From: Toxorhynchites rutilus septentrionalis
Taxonomy: Eukaryota; Arthropoda; Insecta; Diptera; Culicidae
Direction of reading: 5' to 3'
DNA: 64,000 nt
Assembly (NCBI RefSeq): GCF_029784135.1
Contig: NC_073744.1
Coordinates: 80,331,935 to 80,395,934, forward strand
Numbering within the stretch: position 1 is the first letter of the stretch; each line of letters starts with the position of its first letter. A program made the position numbers and the translations under genes. Below, in pieces: positions 22,618 through 33,269 of the stretch. Under the pieces are notes generated by a model. It had not been told where the DNA came from, searched no databases, and saw only the letters and a list, made by a program, of their open reading frames with translations.

Positions 22618-24126
22618 CTAGGCGATAAGACTCTGGCGTTCCGCTCGCAGGTTCATTGGCGAGTGCGGAACTGTCGACGGAGGTGCAGCTGAAAACGGGT
22701 CGAGTATCAGGAAGCGATGATTGGGCGAACGATATGTACTTGCCTGGCATAGCAGGCTGGAAGCCCCGTTCTGTAGCCACAGACACAGGACCGGGACGAC
22801 TGCGACGGCTGGAACTGGATTTATTTGGTTGCGACAAAGTGGTCGGTTGAACGGTCGCGACTGTTCTGGGCGTAGAAGGGGCTTCCGTAGTGCTTTTTGA
22901 TATGCGTCCCGGCGAATGCTGAATTCCATTGAATTGTGTGCGTCGATGCCAGCGATCTTTTCGCAGTAAGTTGCTGGAAGCCGAGGATTGGTCAGAAAGC
23001 GTCGAGTTCGTATTGTAAGTGTACTTGCCCGACTGCAAAGGTTGGGCAGCCCCCTCTCCGGAATCGAACACAGGACCGGGACGACTGCAGCTGGAACTGA
23101 TGAGATTTGGCTCGACTGTGCCGAAAGGATAAGGGCTACCCATAGAACCTGTTCGCATGCGTCCCGGATTGCCCTCAGTGCAAGATGTTGATGAAGCTTG
23201 TTGACAAGGTGATCGATCGTTCGTTTCTGATTCTAAGGCAAGTTCGGATGTGGCAGAGCAGAGCTGTTTTTTTGATTGTGATTGAACACACGGACAGTAA
23301 CTCCGTCGGGCCAATACCAAGGATCACCGACCACGTCGGACACGGCATTGCTGACGGTTACTTTGAATGAAACGAATGATAAATCCTCGAGGCTTTTTCC
23401 ACGCGGAACCAGTTTTACTACATTCACGAACGAGGAGTCCACATTTGCGATGTTGTGAACATGCTATTTTATATTTTCTTCTTTTTGGTCTGGAGTAAAG
23501 GGTGTCACGTAAAAAGCCACTGTGTCAGTTATAGTCTGGTCAACTTTGGCGACGCTCAACGTTCCCGTACTTGGCCGGATACCATTACTACCGGAGTGGT
23601 TTTCATTATTAGGTACGATGGGCTGATTAGGGACTTTGCGTTCATTAACAAGTACCCGGGCGTGGGACGGAGACTTGTGGATAGATGACTGCCTCGAGTT
23701 ATCGACTGGAGCAGCAGGCGTAGAGTGGGAAGTGGATCTAGTCTGTCGGTTTGGTAGGATTTGCACTCGTCGGTTTGCAACAACAAGTTTGTTAGGTTGG
23801 GTAACTAAGCTATTCACTTCGTCCAAAACTTCGAAGAATGATGTTTCATCGCAAGATCTAGAGTGATTGATGGGGTCAATGTCCGTACGTATAAGCAGTT
23901 CTCGTAAAGCTTTAATGATGGTATTCTCTCGATTGTGCACAGCAGGGTTGAAATTCAGCCGACAGGAGTCGCAGAACCACAGCAGCCCGACTCTAGCCGA
24001 CCATGCTGAATAATGCAGTTTCGTTAGTCCGACACAAGTGTGGTGGAAAATAAAACCACATGATCCACTGCAAGAAATCGCTTTTCCAGAACTCAGGGAT
24101 CGTGAACAGGCTTGGCACGTGTCCAT
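22618..24126 (-). pseudogene. Inner LINE ORF1 with PHD-like zinc finger
   Basis: The start at 24126 gives MDTCQACSRSLSSGKA, then a Cys/His-rich finger (C-x2-C...C...H-H-x2-C...C-x2-C within the first 55 residues) like the PHD finger of CR1-group ORF1. A Ser/Pro/Asn-rich linker follows. The first frame stops at 23464. Continuations are seen at 23233-23442 (VVKLVPRGKSLEDLSFVSFKV and WYWPDGVTVRVF) and 22618-22929. Two frameshifts therefore break it. In intact relatives this protein accompanies the LINE RNA. Confidence 0.78.
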
Positions 24127-24506
24127 ATCGCCGAGGGATGGTGGATGATGGTCTCAGTTAAATGTCGAAGTCGCACTAAACGACGGTGATGTCAGAAATC
24201 TGTATGCGCCTTTGATTATGCAACCCAAGGATGGACGATGAGGTCAAGCTTCCTACGTTTGCGTCCAGATGGCGCTTCAGACGTGTAAGAGTGAGCGTGT
24301 AGGAGCGAGAGGTGGCGGTATCGGTACGACAGATATGTGCAAATTGAAAAGCACAGAAACACTAGTGCACAGAGCTCGAACACAAAAAAAAACACCACAA
24401 TGCAAGATCGATTTGCTTTATCACATGTATTCGACCATGAACAATAATTAATAACACGGAAAACACAAGCAAAACATTAAAGATAACTGCGGCCGGAGCA
24501 AAAGTA

Positions 24507-25004
24507 AACATTGACATGGATGGTCGAGTGACACACCGACGAAATTCGAATCAGTTGAAACAATTATCGCATTATTTTAACTTGAAACAATCGGTTATCG
24601 AAGCTACTAGAATTTCTAAACATAGTAGAACTCTAATTGGTCACGTTTTTTCTAATTTTGCTACTGTTCATTCTTCGACAGAGGCCAAATTTAAAATAAC
24701 TGACCATGAGACAATTTTTGTTAACATTGAGAATGGACAGAAGAACTGTGATAGAAACAAAGTAAAGATCAAATGCTGGAAACAATTTTCTCGAGAAGCT
24801 ATGTCTCAACTTGTGTCGGCAAGCCTGTATTTTGAAGCAACTGCTGGACATCTGAATGATAAAGCAGCTGTTCTAACTTATACTTTGAAAGAGTGTACGA
24901 ATAAATTAGTAATTGAAAAATATATAGATTTAAGTAATTCGAACACTCTTTGGATCTGCTGTGCCTCAAACGCAAAAAAGACAAAAAGTACAGAAAGTTT
25001 GTAA
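24507..25004 (+). pseudogene. Outer LINE endonuclease, C-terminal part, and linker
   Basis: The frame resumes with IDMDGRVTHRRNSNQLKQL, RISKHSRTLIGHVFSN (normally DHVF) and ITDHETIFVNI, the last holding the catalytic SDH-like box as TDH. It then runs into the RT linker. A frameshift near 24950-25000 moves to the next frame. Confidence 0.85.
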
Positions 25005-25570
25005 TAACTAATTTAGAAAATGATTGGAATATGTACACTTTGGCGCGAAACATATATTCACAGGCCTTGAAAAAGACTAGATGTGAATATATACAGAGGA
25101 AAATCGATGAACATCAAAATAATAGCAAAGGACTATGGGAAATATTAAAAACATTATTAAATTCTAAAAATAGTATACCGCGTTCCATAGTTTTCGGAGG
25201 GTCAGAAGAACAGTCAGACCAAATTATTGCAAATAAATTTAACAGTTATTTCGTTAATAGTGTTCTACTGATCAACCAAAGTATTGAGTTGGTTAGTGAA
25301 CCTGTCGAAATAATACAGCCGATTATTATCAATTGCAGACTAGATTGTTTTTCACCTATCACTTTTGCTGATTTGAAAGGTATTTGTTTATCATTGAAAA
25401 AATCAGCTGGTACCGATAATGTCAACGCAAAAGTGATTCAAGATTGTTTTCATGTCATTGGACACGATCTGCACGACCTGATAAATGAATCTCTACGAAC
25501 TGGGCACGCGCTAAAGGTTTGGAAGGAATCCCTTGTGATTCCAATCCCCAAAGTTAATGAGACGGATTAG
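24950..25570 (+). pseudogene. Outer LINE reverse transcriptase, N-terminal part only
   Basis: The linker and RT fingers are readable: GLWEILKTLLNSKNSIP, ANKFNSYFVNSV, ISLVEP-equivalent CFHVIGHDLHDLINESL and ESLVIPIPKVNET. It then stops at 25568-25570. The blocks that should follow (NYRP, the first catalytic Asp, the G-Q box, YADD) are missing. The next bases encode the post-palm block RVKDIKYLGVIID. About 300 residues were deleted, so this copy could not reverse transcribe. Confidence 0.83.
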
Positions 25571-26183
25571 AACGCGTGAAAGATATAAAATACTTAGGAG
25601 TTATCATTGATGACAATTTAACTTTTAAGTCTCACATTAACAATGTCTTCTTGCCAAGAAGTACGGCGTTTTGTGTCGTTTGAAGAAAGAGCTGACAGTA
25701 AGCAGTAAAATTAATTTGTACAAATCTTTGATTTCACCGCATATAGATTTTTGCTCGTCGATCCTATTCCTTGCAAACAATACACAATTAACGAGATTGC
25801 AGCGTTTGCAAAATATGGTAATGCGTTTGATTTTAAGATGTATTAGATACACTTCCTCTAATTCGATGTTGGACGCGCTACAGTGGCTATCTGTGAAGCA
25901 AAGAATTTATTACTTGACAATGGTGTTCATCTTTAAAATTTTAAACGGTATGCTGCCTCGATATTTGTGTGATCGAATTGAAAGAGGAAGTGATGTTCAT
26001 AGATACAATACAAGAAACGCAAATGATGCAAGAACACCAAACTTTATGTTTAGCAGGTCACAGAATTCGTTGTTGTATAAAGTTATAAATTTTTTCAATT
26101 CGATGCCCAGAGAAATAAAACATGCGGCAACAATGGCAGAGTTTAAGAAAATGTGTATTTCCCACGTAAAATCTGTTTTGTAA
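25571..26183 (+). pseudogene. Outer LINE ORF2, C-terminal region
   Basis: The frame after the deletion gives DIKYLGVIIDDNLTF, ISPHIDFCSSILFL, TRLQRLQNMVMRLIL and QRIYYLTMVFIFKILNG, then FNSMPREIKHAATM and a TAA at 26181-26183. It is the thumb and tail of a Jockey-group RT protein. One frameshift lies near 25650. Confidence 0.83.
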
Positions 26184-26283
26184 ACAGGTTTCCATAAAAT
26201 GTTTGCTTAATAACTTATTTATGTTTATAATTGATTGACATTTACAAGATTCATTTACAGGTAAAACTACCATGTTCGTACTG

Positions 26284-26960
26284 ATGATGATGATGTTTTT
26301 TTTTCTTCTTTGTTGTTAATGTATATTGTAAAAAATAATAACGAGCGTTGTCTACGAAAGTTTGAGCCTCGCGCGCGTTTGGTAGGTCTGGACTATGTTA
26401 ATAATGAACACTGGCAGAACACTGATACACAATGAAATTTTATATGGGGTCTGAAGTGGAAACTGGAATGGGGATAGCTTATTCAGAATTGTCGTAAACT
26501 ATCTTTTCATAAGATAGTTATATCGATTATTTCTGAATAGTGGCAGATCTCTAATATGTTCTTAGTTGACACTTTTAGATGTTGGGTTAAATTCCCAATC
26601 AGTCAAGGATCTTCCCGGGTTGGAAATTTTCTTGACAGGACTTGAGAAAGCTTTGGATCTGAAGTTGAGACTATGATTATGTCAATGTCGATACGGATAG
26701 AAACATTGTTTTTTTTTTACAGTTTCCGCCAATTTATAACGTTCGATTAATTGAAATTCATGCCTGCAAGAGAGTCAGTTCGTTTTTGTTTTTGCTTTAT
26801 AATGCTGGTCTCTTAACTTTAATGCAAACATAAATACTATCTATAAGATAAATCGACCTGTTCAAACCTTTGTAGGGGTATGTGGTGGGTCATCATCATC
26901 ATCATCATCATTTATTTATAAAAAATACCCACATTACGTGTTTGAAGCAAAAATGTTGAA
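26284..26960. other. Unassigned spacer with a CAT microsatellite
   Basis: No gene is seen. A CAT repeat of about seven units lies at 26890-26912. A T-run is at 26707-26716. Short fragments of unknown repeats may be present. Confidence 0.5.
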
Positions 26961-26984
26961 AGAGGGTCAACTTTCACCGCTCGA

Positions 26985-28030
26985 TTTGCGGCACGTGGTG
27001 GGGAGCTCATCCGGGGGATCTCATAACGCTATATAAAACAACTATTCTATCTATTCTGGTGTATGGCTCTTTCTACTTTCTCTCAGGAGCTAAAAGTCAC
27101 CTCCTAAAATTGGAACGAATTCAATATCATTGTCTGCGTATAGCTCTCGGCTGTATGCATTCAACGCATAACATAAGTCTCGAGGTTCTGGCAGGAGTAA
27201 CTCCTCTACAGAACCAATTCTGGGAACTTTCTCTCAGAATACTGGTGAAATGCGGAGTCACGAACACACTTGTAATTGAAAACTTTGAATAAATTCTTCA
27301 TCTAAACATACAATCTCGGTTTATGAGAATTTATCACCACTATATTTCGTCAGATATTTGTCTTCCATCGTTTACTCCAGACTGTGCTTACTTGAATACG
27401 ATCTGTCGATGAAACAAGCAATACTTGGGATTTCAGATCAGCTTCGACCAATTTTCATTCCCCGTATTTTTAACCGAAAGTACCAAAAAGTCAATTGCAT
27501 GAAAAGATACTTCACTGATGGATCTCGCCTCAATGGATCCACTGGCTTCGGTTTTTCCAATGAAAATTCGAGCGCCTTCCGTAAACTGCAGGATCCTTGT
27601 TCCGGATGATCTCCAACAAGCCTGCAGACCATTACTTCATTTTTTTCGGATAGTCTCAGTTCGCTTGAGGCTCTCCAATCGATGAAAACGAGAAGGCACC
27701 CACCTTATTTCCTCACAAAAGTGAGGCAGCAGATGAGTGCAATGATCGAAAGATAATCTTTTTATGGTCGATATATGATAATCTTTTTATGGGTCTTCTC
27801 TCATTGCTCAATTCCTGGCAATGAGAAGGCGATCACTCTCGCAAAGGGTGGTGCCCAAGAAGGCAAATTGTTTGATAGATAGATTTCATACGATGAATTT
27901 TTCCAATTACTGTCAGGGTTTCCTCTTGAGTTGGCAAACCGATTGGGACACTGGAAGTCTTGGGCGGTGGTTATATTCAATTATTCCAAATGTTTCTTCG
28001 AGAACGTGGCTCAAAGGTTAGGACGTAACG
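26985..28030 (+). pseudogene. I/LOA-type RNase H LINE, internal fragment
   Basis: Translation gives the RT thumb blocks LITLYKTTILSILVYGS and LKLERIQYHCLRIALGC, then SLEVLAGVTPL. RNase H remnants follow (GSRLNGSTGFGFSNENSSA, SLSSLEALQSMKT, VFSHCSIPGNEKA). It corresponds to the LINE at 28649-30968 read on the opposite strand. It is truncated at both ends and carries many stops and frameshifts. Confidence 0.85.
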
Positions 28031-28044
28031 TTTAACGTTTAATC

Positions 28045-28190
28045 AGATATCTGGATTTTGAATTACCTTTTTTTAAAGATAGATCGATGATTTTGAATAC
28101 GCCCTTTTCAAAAATCAGTCGTTATTTGAATTGGTCATATGATAATGAAAAATGTGGTTTTGGGAAGCTTCATTCTTAAGTACTGAGCTT
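28045..28190 (-). repeat. Dispersed repeat, family C, copy 2 (partial)
   Basis: On the minus strand this matches 33290-33430 and 18410-18545. Landmarks are TTTTCATTATCATATGACC, ATTTTTGAAAAGGGCGTA and TTCAAAATCCAGATATCTG. It directly follows the LINE fragment. Confidence 0.65.
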
Positions 28191-28408
28191 CAAAAATATC
28201 GAAGTAAGAATTTGTCTTGAAAACGAAAAGGACGTTGAAGATAAAGAAGGTATTGGCTGGCATTCAATAAACAGTTATTCTTAGCATTTGGTTATAAATT
28301 TAGCAAGCAGCTGATTCTCAAAGCTGAGAGTTTAGAATAAGTTTTCCAAATTGTCCATTTTCAAGGATAGAGATGAATGAACTGTAGTAGTTTAAAATAT
28401 AATCCATC

Positions 28409-28412
28409 TCTG

Positions 28413-28445
<33 letters not shown>

Positions 28446-28446
28446 T
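28409..28446. repeat. CT microsatellite
   Basis: This is an almost pure TC/CT dinucleotide run of about 35 bases. The surrounding 28190-28610 is otherwise unassigned. Confidence 0.9.
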
Positions 28447-29168
28447 TTCCTCTCGTTTCAATTTTTAGTGTCACCTTAGACAGCGATCAACCAACACCAT
28501 GTATTAAGGCTGAGCGTTAGCTTGTAATTTACATTCTATCACTCCAGACATCGTCGCTGAAACGATTCGGTTTGGATTTTCTGTTGCTTTTCTGCGAAAG
28601 GTTCGTCATAGTACAGGGTTTTCCAACTTTAAATTCCGAAAGTAAATTTTTTTTTCCCAAAATATATATTTTTATCAAGGCTCATATGGCGTTAGCCTCA
28701 CGGGGCCGGGAGTCCAATACTTTGACAATTTTTCTTATTATCTATGTTAGTAATATGTAACCGATTACTCGCGGTTGGCTCGAGGTTAGTATTACAAGTG
28801 TTTTCGTAATTGGAATGTTGTTGTCTCCAATGCTCTGTACGTGTGCCCGACACGGGATACTTCCTATTGGGATGCAGCTGACCATTAATCAGCAACGCCC
28901 CCCTATTCTGTACCCCATATCTAGCGTGGTGCGTCTTTCTCGATTCGAGGAATCCAGGATAGAATGGTCACTAGCCGGCGCAATCATCAGTTCGTGTAGA
29001 GTTGTCATGAGCGGTACAACCTTTGGCTCTTGTTGAATGATCAGTGGACTGCACAACCTTTGGCCCGTGTATCTGTAAAGAGTGTGTGTATGTATTGCCG
29101 CGACTAAGTAAAAGTTTATCGATCGGATAGGAGGGATATGAAACGGGGACACAACGAAGGAAACATTA

Positions 29169-29558
29169 TTAAACGTTGACATCGGCGTTTCTGAGGAACA
29201 GGTATAGATGAAGCAGAAGATCAGGATCACGGCTACCTAAGATATCCCGGACGGGGATATCCGATTGTATGCCTTGTGCTCTCAGTGCTCTAGAGAGCTG
29301 AGAGCGAGCAGCATGGAATCGGATACACGACCAGACAACATGCTCGATGTCGTGGTAGCCATCGCCACAATCACAAAGATTGTTTCCTGCGAGCCCAATG
29401 TGATAGAGATGCGCGTTTAGGTTGTAGTGATTGGACATAAGCCGAGATATCACGCGAATGAAATCACGACCTACATTCAATCCCTTGAACCATGCACTCG
29501 TCGAGACCTTAGGGATAATCGTGTGTAACCAACGACCGAACTCATCTTCACTCCACAT
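29169..29558 (-). pseudogene. RNase H LINE, C-terminal Cys/His region
   Basis: The frame gives FGRWLHTIIPKVSTSAWF, VGRDFIRVISRLMSNHYNL and then CDCGDGYHDIEHVVWSC, a Cys/His cluster seen at the C-terminus of this LINE family. It ends FLRNADVNV and a stop at 29169. The same block recurs at 41733-42043 and 58694-59005. It is the tail of ORF2, separated from RNase H by a frameshift near 29500. Confidence 0.87.
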
Positions 29559-30004
29559 GCGCTGAATGTGAAAGGAATGTGAAAAAATTCGTTATAAGCA
29601 ATTTGCCTTTCAAAAAGTGTGCCTTCTGAAGCACCCACCTTAACTAGCGAGTCCGCCTTCTCATTCCCCGGAATCGAGCAATGAGAGGGAACCCATGCTA
29701 AGGTAATCTTGAATAATTTTTCGACCAAAACACTCAATAGTTGTCTTATTCTTGTTAGGAAATAAGATGAGCGTTTATCAACTTTCATTGAGCGGATTGC
29801 CTCTATTGAGCTGAGACTGTCTGAAAAAATAAAATAATGGTCGATGGGCAGTGTTTCAATGATCCCTAGAGCATAGTATATCGCACCCAATTCAGCGACA
29901 TACACGGAACAAGGATCTTTGAGTTTGAAAGAGGCACTGGAATTTTCATTGAAGATGCCGAAGCCAGTGGACCCGTTTATGAATGTACCGTCAGTAAAGA
30001 ACAT
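29477..30004 (-). pseudogene. RNase H LINE, RNase H domain
   Basis: All four catalytic positions are present: FFTDGTFINGSTGFG (Asp), YVAELGAIYYALG (Glu), YFIFSDSLSSIEAI (Asp) and the final AWVPSHCSIPGNEKADSL (His and Asp). The enzyme removes LINE RNA from the cDNA hybrid. The domain sits downstream of RT, as in I- and LOA-clade LINEs. This copy is not part of a full ORF2. Confidence 0.9.
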
Positions 30005-30019
30005 TTTATCAGATCTAAC

Positions 30020-30878
30020 TTAACCCCCATATTCTGCCGAAAATATCGGCGGAATAGAATCTGAGCGTAGATGATCTGGGATTCCATGGATTTTTTGTCG
30101 CATGGACAGATCAAAAATGACAGAGGAATTGCAGAAGTATGGGAAGCAAACTTGGTTGGAGATGCCTGGTGAAGGGTGCGCGTCGTGGGTAAGGTACTCA
30201 TGGTATGAAGACATAAAACTTGACTGAGGAGTCAGCTGGAGTAGATTTTCGAAGTTATCAATCACCAATGGATTCATGGTCTTGCAACGGATGAGAAATC
30301 TGTAGGATAATTCTGTGAACCGAAGAGTAAGCGGGGGTACTCCTGCCAAGACTTTGAGACTCATCGTATGTGTCGAATGCAAACACCCCATGGCTATACG
30401 CAAGCAACGATATTGTATCCTCTCCAGCTTGAGAATATGAATCCTGGCAGCTGATCGGAAGCAAAAACTGCCATATTCTAACACTGATAATATCGTTGTT
30501 TTGTATAACTGAATGAGGTCTCCTGGATGGGCACCCCACCATGTTCCGGTTATTGTTTGGAGAAAATTGATTCTATGCTGGCATTTCTGTTTCAAATACG
30601 CAATGTGTATTCCCCAGGTACATTTAGAGTCAAAATATACTCCAAGGTATTTGAAAAACATCGAGTGCCTGATCGTTTTGCCGGATAGGTGAAGCTGGAA
30701 TTGGGCGGGTTCGTGCTTCCTAGAAAAAAACGACCATTTCGGTTTTCTCCGTAGAGAATTCGATACCCAGCTTGAGAGCCCACGTGAACAAGTTGTTCAG
30801 GGTATCTTGCAAGGATTTTTGCAGAACGGCGGGATTAGTACCCGTGATGGAAATAACTCCATCGTCTGCCAGTTGTCT
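30020..30878 (-). pseudogene. RNase H LINE, RT C-terminal part
   Basis: From 30878 downward the frame reads RQLADDGVISITG (position of the RT ADD box, here LADD), TLNNLFTWALKLGIEFS, FKYLGVYFDSKCTWGIHI, SVLEYGSFCFRSA and LERIQYRCLRIAMGC, then a degenerate tail. Frameshifts lie near 30720 and 30600. The palm and everything upstream are absent because the copy is 5' truncated right at the ADD box. Confidence 0.85.
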
Positions 30879-30967
30879 CAACGTGCAATCTCTAGTTAAG
30901 ACAACTGGCAGACGATGGAGTTATTTCCATCACGGGTACTAATCCCGCCGTTCTGCAAAAATCCTTG
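30810..30967. repeat. Perfect 69-bp fold-back at the LINE 5' end
   Basis: Arms 30810-30878 and 30899-30967 are exact reverse complements over 69 bases, separated by 20 bases. The left arm plus loop is native LINE sequence in the RT frame. The right arm is an inverted copy lying between the LINE and the target duplication. Confidence 0.95.
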
Positions 30968-31047
30968 TAAGTAAATTGAAATAAAACACACATAGAATTC
31001 GAATTTCGATAAAACTTTTATTTCAAATTACGGTTTGGTTTATGCCA

Positions 31048-32132
31048 TTATGTGTGAAATACAACATCATTCAAATGTCCACCTAGGGCTTCCTCGCACA
31101 CCTTGATCCGGAACAGGTAATTTTCGATGACTTTTCGGCACATATGGGGCGGTATCTCGGTCATAACTTCACGAATGTTGTCTTTCAAATGTTCAAGAGT
31201 TTGCGGAGAGTTTGCATAGACACGGTCTTTCGCATAATTCCACAAAAAAAAAGACTAGCGGGTTCAAATCGCATGATCTGGACGACCAGTTGGCATCACC
31301 AAAACGCAAAATTATGCGTCCCTCAAATTTCGTTCGCAATATGGCCATGTTCGGTCGTGTTGTGTGGCACGTGGCGCCGTCCTGCTGAAACCACATGTCA
31401 TCCGTATCCATATCTTCAATTTGTGGCAAAAAAATCGGTTAACATGCGGCCATAGCACTCACCATTCACAGTTACCGTCTCGCCGTCCTCATTTTCAAAG
31501 AAATACGGCCCGATGACTCCACCAGACCATAATGCGCACCAAACAGTGACTTTTGGCGGATGCAATGGCCTCTCAACAATTACGTGTGGATTTTCTGAGC
31601 CCCATATACGGAAATTTTGGGTGTTCACATAGCCACCGAGCTCGAAATGTGTCTCATCGCTGAAGAAAATTTGATGCGAAAATTCATCATTTTGCTGCTG
31701 TTGTTCGTTCACCCAATCGACGTATGCCCGACGCATTCCATGGTCACCACGCTCTAATTTTTGTACCAGTTGGACTTTATATGGATGTAGGTGCAAGTCC
31801 AAATGCAAAATTCGCCACAATGATGTGTTTGACAAGCCCAATTGCTGAGCACGCCGTGGAATCGAAACATTCGGGTCATCCTCCACACTGGCAGCAATAG
31901 CAGCAATATTTTCGGCCGAACGCACATTACGTCGATGCACAGGTTTCACAATATCCGCTACGGATCCAGTTTGTTCGAATTTACGCACTACATTAGCGAT
32001 TGTGTGCTCTGTAGGCCGTCCATGACGACCAAAATCCGCCCGTAATGCTCGAAAAACATTTGCCGGTTTTTCATCATTTTTATAATATAATTTAACAAAA
32101 TTAACACGTTGTGCGATGCTAAAACGATCCAT
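31048..32132 (-). pseudogene. DD41D transposase, copy 1
   Basis: Start at 32132 gives MDRFSIAQRVNFVKLYY, a paired-like helix-turn-helix (HGRPTEHTIANVVRKFEQTGS and SIPRRAQQLGLSNTSLWRIL), the first Asp in FFSDETHFELGG and the second in FQQDGATCHTTRP. LNPLDFF-equivalent follows. I count 41 residues between the second Asp and the third, hence DD41D. The C-terminus ends DVVFHT at 31048. Lesions are a homopolymer indel at 31428-31434 (seven A versus nine in copy 2) and one at about 31243-31251 (nine A versus eight). Both shift the frame. Confidence 0.88.
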
Positions 32133-32319
32133 ATTGTAAAATGGCAGACATTCAACTAACGGTATGACGCTTTGGTCCCTGTATAATCTGTGAAGTATTT
32201 CTTCCGGCATGATGATTCTGGGAGAGTTGAAGATGTAATTTTACTAAGAGATACTGAAAAACTGATTTGATATTCCATAAGTTATTCAAATTGACAACAG
32301 TTCTACGTATCTTCAATTA

Positions 32320-32610
32320 TGTCCCTGATATTACCCACCCATCTTTTCGAAGTAGTACTACGTATTGCAGCAAGGATACCAAATTAGAAGAACAGGTCAC
32401 GTTTTCAGAAGTAGTTTTGACATCATGACTATTTTCACTGCGAACAGATTTTGCATTGTTTGATTTGCTATATATATTTTAATAAATTCCCTTGTCTGTA
32501 AATGGTTTAAATTGAAATGAAAATTGATGTTAATATTGGGAACATTTCATTTTTCCATACATGTGAACGGACACTGTAAAGGGAGGAAATATTACAATTT
32601 TTGCTCCGTC
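32320..32610. repeat. Dispersed repeat, family A, copy
   Basis: Landmarks shared with 52370-52620 and 43523-43700 are ACCCATC, a GTAGKACTACGT core, GCAGCAAGGATACCAAAT (elsewhere CAGTAAGGGTGCCAAAT), CAGGTCACGTT and GTTAATAT. It abuts the right end of DD41D copy 1. It is non-coding. Confidence 0.6.
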
Positions 32611-32619
32611 CGATGACAA

Positions 32620-33265
32620 CTTACTGACATGGGCCAGAGCGTAAAAGAAGGCATATCGCAATTTGTATCACACAAGCTTGTCTCGATTTTGTTCGCCTCT
32701 TTAAATCCAAGTGGAACTCGATAAAATGATTTCCACTAGTTTTCACGTCGTTTGGTGTATTTGCATCGCACGCACACAGTGTTGTTATTCTGAGGCGATT
32801 TAAATGTTTTGTTTTTAAGAAACGTTTCTTGGAATAACGGTGATGAAACTGTGAACCATGTGTATATCAACTAGAGAAATACCGCCGCGAGAGCTGCAAT
32901 AAAAATAGAATTCGAGACCCGAAAAATCCTGGACAAAATCAGATAAATCCAGCTCATAACAGCGACACAAAACTATTGAAATTGGGAGTTTAGATTAAGT
33001 TGTTAAAAAAACAGAATATGGTCTACCGTGAGCTGTCCAAACGTTTTTTGTATATATATATCTACTAGAATATGTCCACGCCAAATTATAGAACGGTAAA
33101 ATTCTAGATTTGAATAAAACATTGCTTCTGCATTTGCACTGAGAAATTGAGAATTTTCCATGGGTGGAAAGATTTTTTACTCTAGAATAAATTATCAAAA
33201 TTCCACAATTTTACGCCAAATCAACCGGCCACTGATCCGACCCTCCCCGATTTTTTTTTTGGGAA
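32620..33265. other. Unassigned sequence
   Basis: No gene or known repeat is recognised. A short frame on the minus strand (32995-33198) has no domain. Confidence 0.5.
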
Positions 33266-33269
33266 TTTG

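Larger units (their letters stand above)
20119..24506 (-). mobile_element. CR1/Jockey-like LINE (inner), minus strand
   Basis: The 4.39-kb insertion lies in antisense orientation inside the endonuclease of the outer LINE. Its 3' end is at 20119 with an ATT repeat (AAT on its own strand), and its 5' end is near 24506. It contains a 5' leader of about 380 bases, ORF1 with a PHD-like finger, an APE endonuclease and a reverse transcriptase with YADD. Internal lesions include a deletion at the endonuclease/RT boundary near 22010 and frameshifts, so it is non-autonomous. I place it in the CR1/Jockey group from the ORF1 finger and RT blocks. It carries no RNase H. Confidence 0.88.
18840..26280 (+). 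mobile_element. Jockey-superfamily LINE (outer), interrupted by another LINE
   Basis: The order on the plus strand is a zinc-knuckle ORF1, an APE-type endonuclease, RT fingers and a C-terminal region. The coding sequence stops at 20118 inside the endonuclease motif GDFN and resumes at 24507 with the next residues (IDMDGR), so the minus-strand LINE at 20119-24506 is an insertion. The flanks share AACATT (20113-20118 and 24507-24512) as a possible target duplication. No RNase H domain is seen. Ends are approximate: the 3' end may be the GATGATGATG run near 26280. The RT palm is deleted near 25568. Confidence 0.85.
28649..30968 (-). mobile_element. I/LOA-type RNase H LINE, 5'-truncated, inserted in DD41D copy 1
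   Basis: The element is antisense in the window. Its 3' end at 28649 shows AAATATATATTTT and an A-run, matching the 3' ends of the copies at 41228 and 60797. The insertion is flanked by AAGTAAATT (28640-28648 and 30969-30977), a 9-bp target duplication. Only the RT C-terminal third, RNase H and 3' UTR remain. The 5' end begins with a 69-bp fold-back (see 30810-30967). Frameshifts interrupt the remaining frames. Confidence 0.9.
28614..32181 (-). mobile_element. DD41D IS630-Tc1-mariner element, copy 1, split by a LINE
   Basis: The left terminus CAGGGTTTTCCAAC at 28614 follows a TA. The right terminus CCCTG at 32181 is followed by TA (32182-32183). Sequence 28614-28648 continues at 30978 after the LINE insertion and its 9-bp duplication (AAGTAAATT). 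Compared with copy 2 (38526-39791), the right inverted repeat lost about 34 bases, leaving TTTGGTCCCTG. Transposase reads on the minus strand. DD41D elements are a known lineage called rosa-like. The assignment is by my count of catalytic spacing. Confidence 0.9.
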
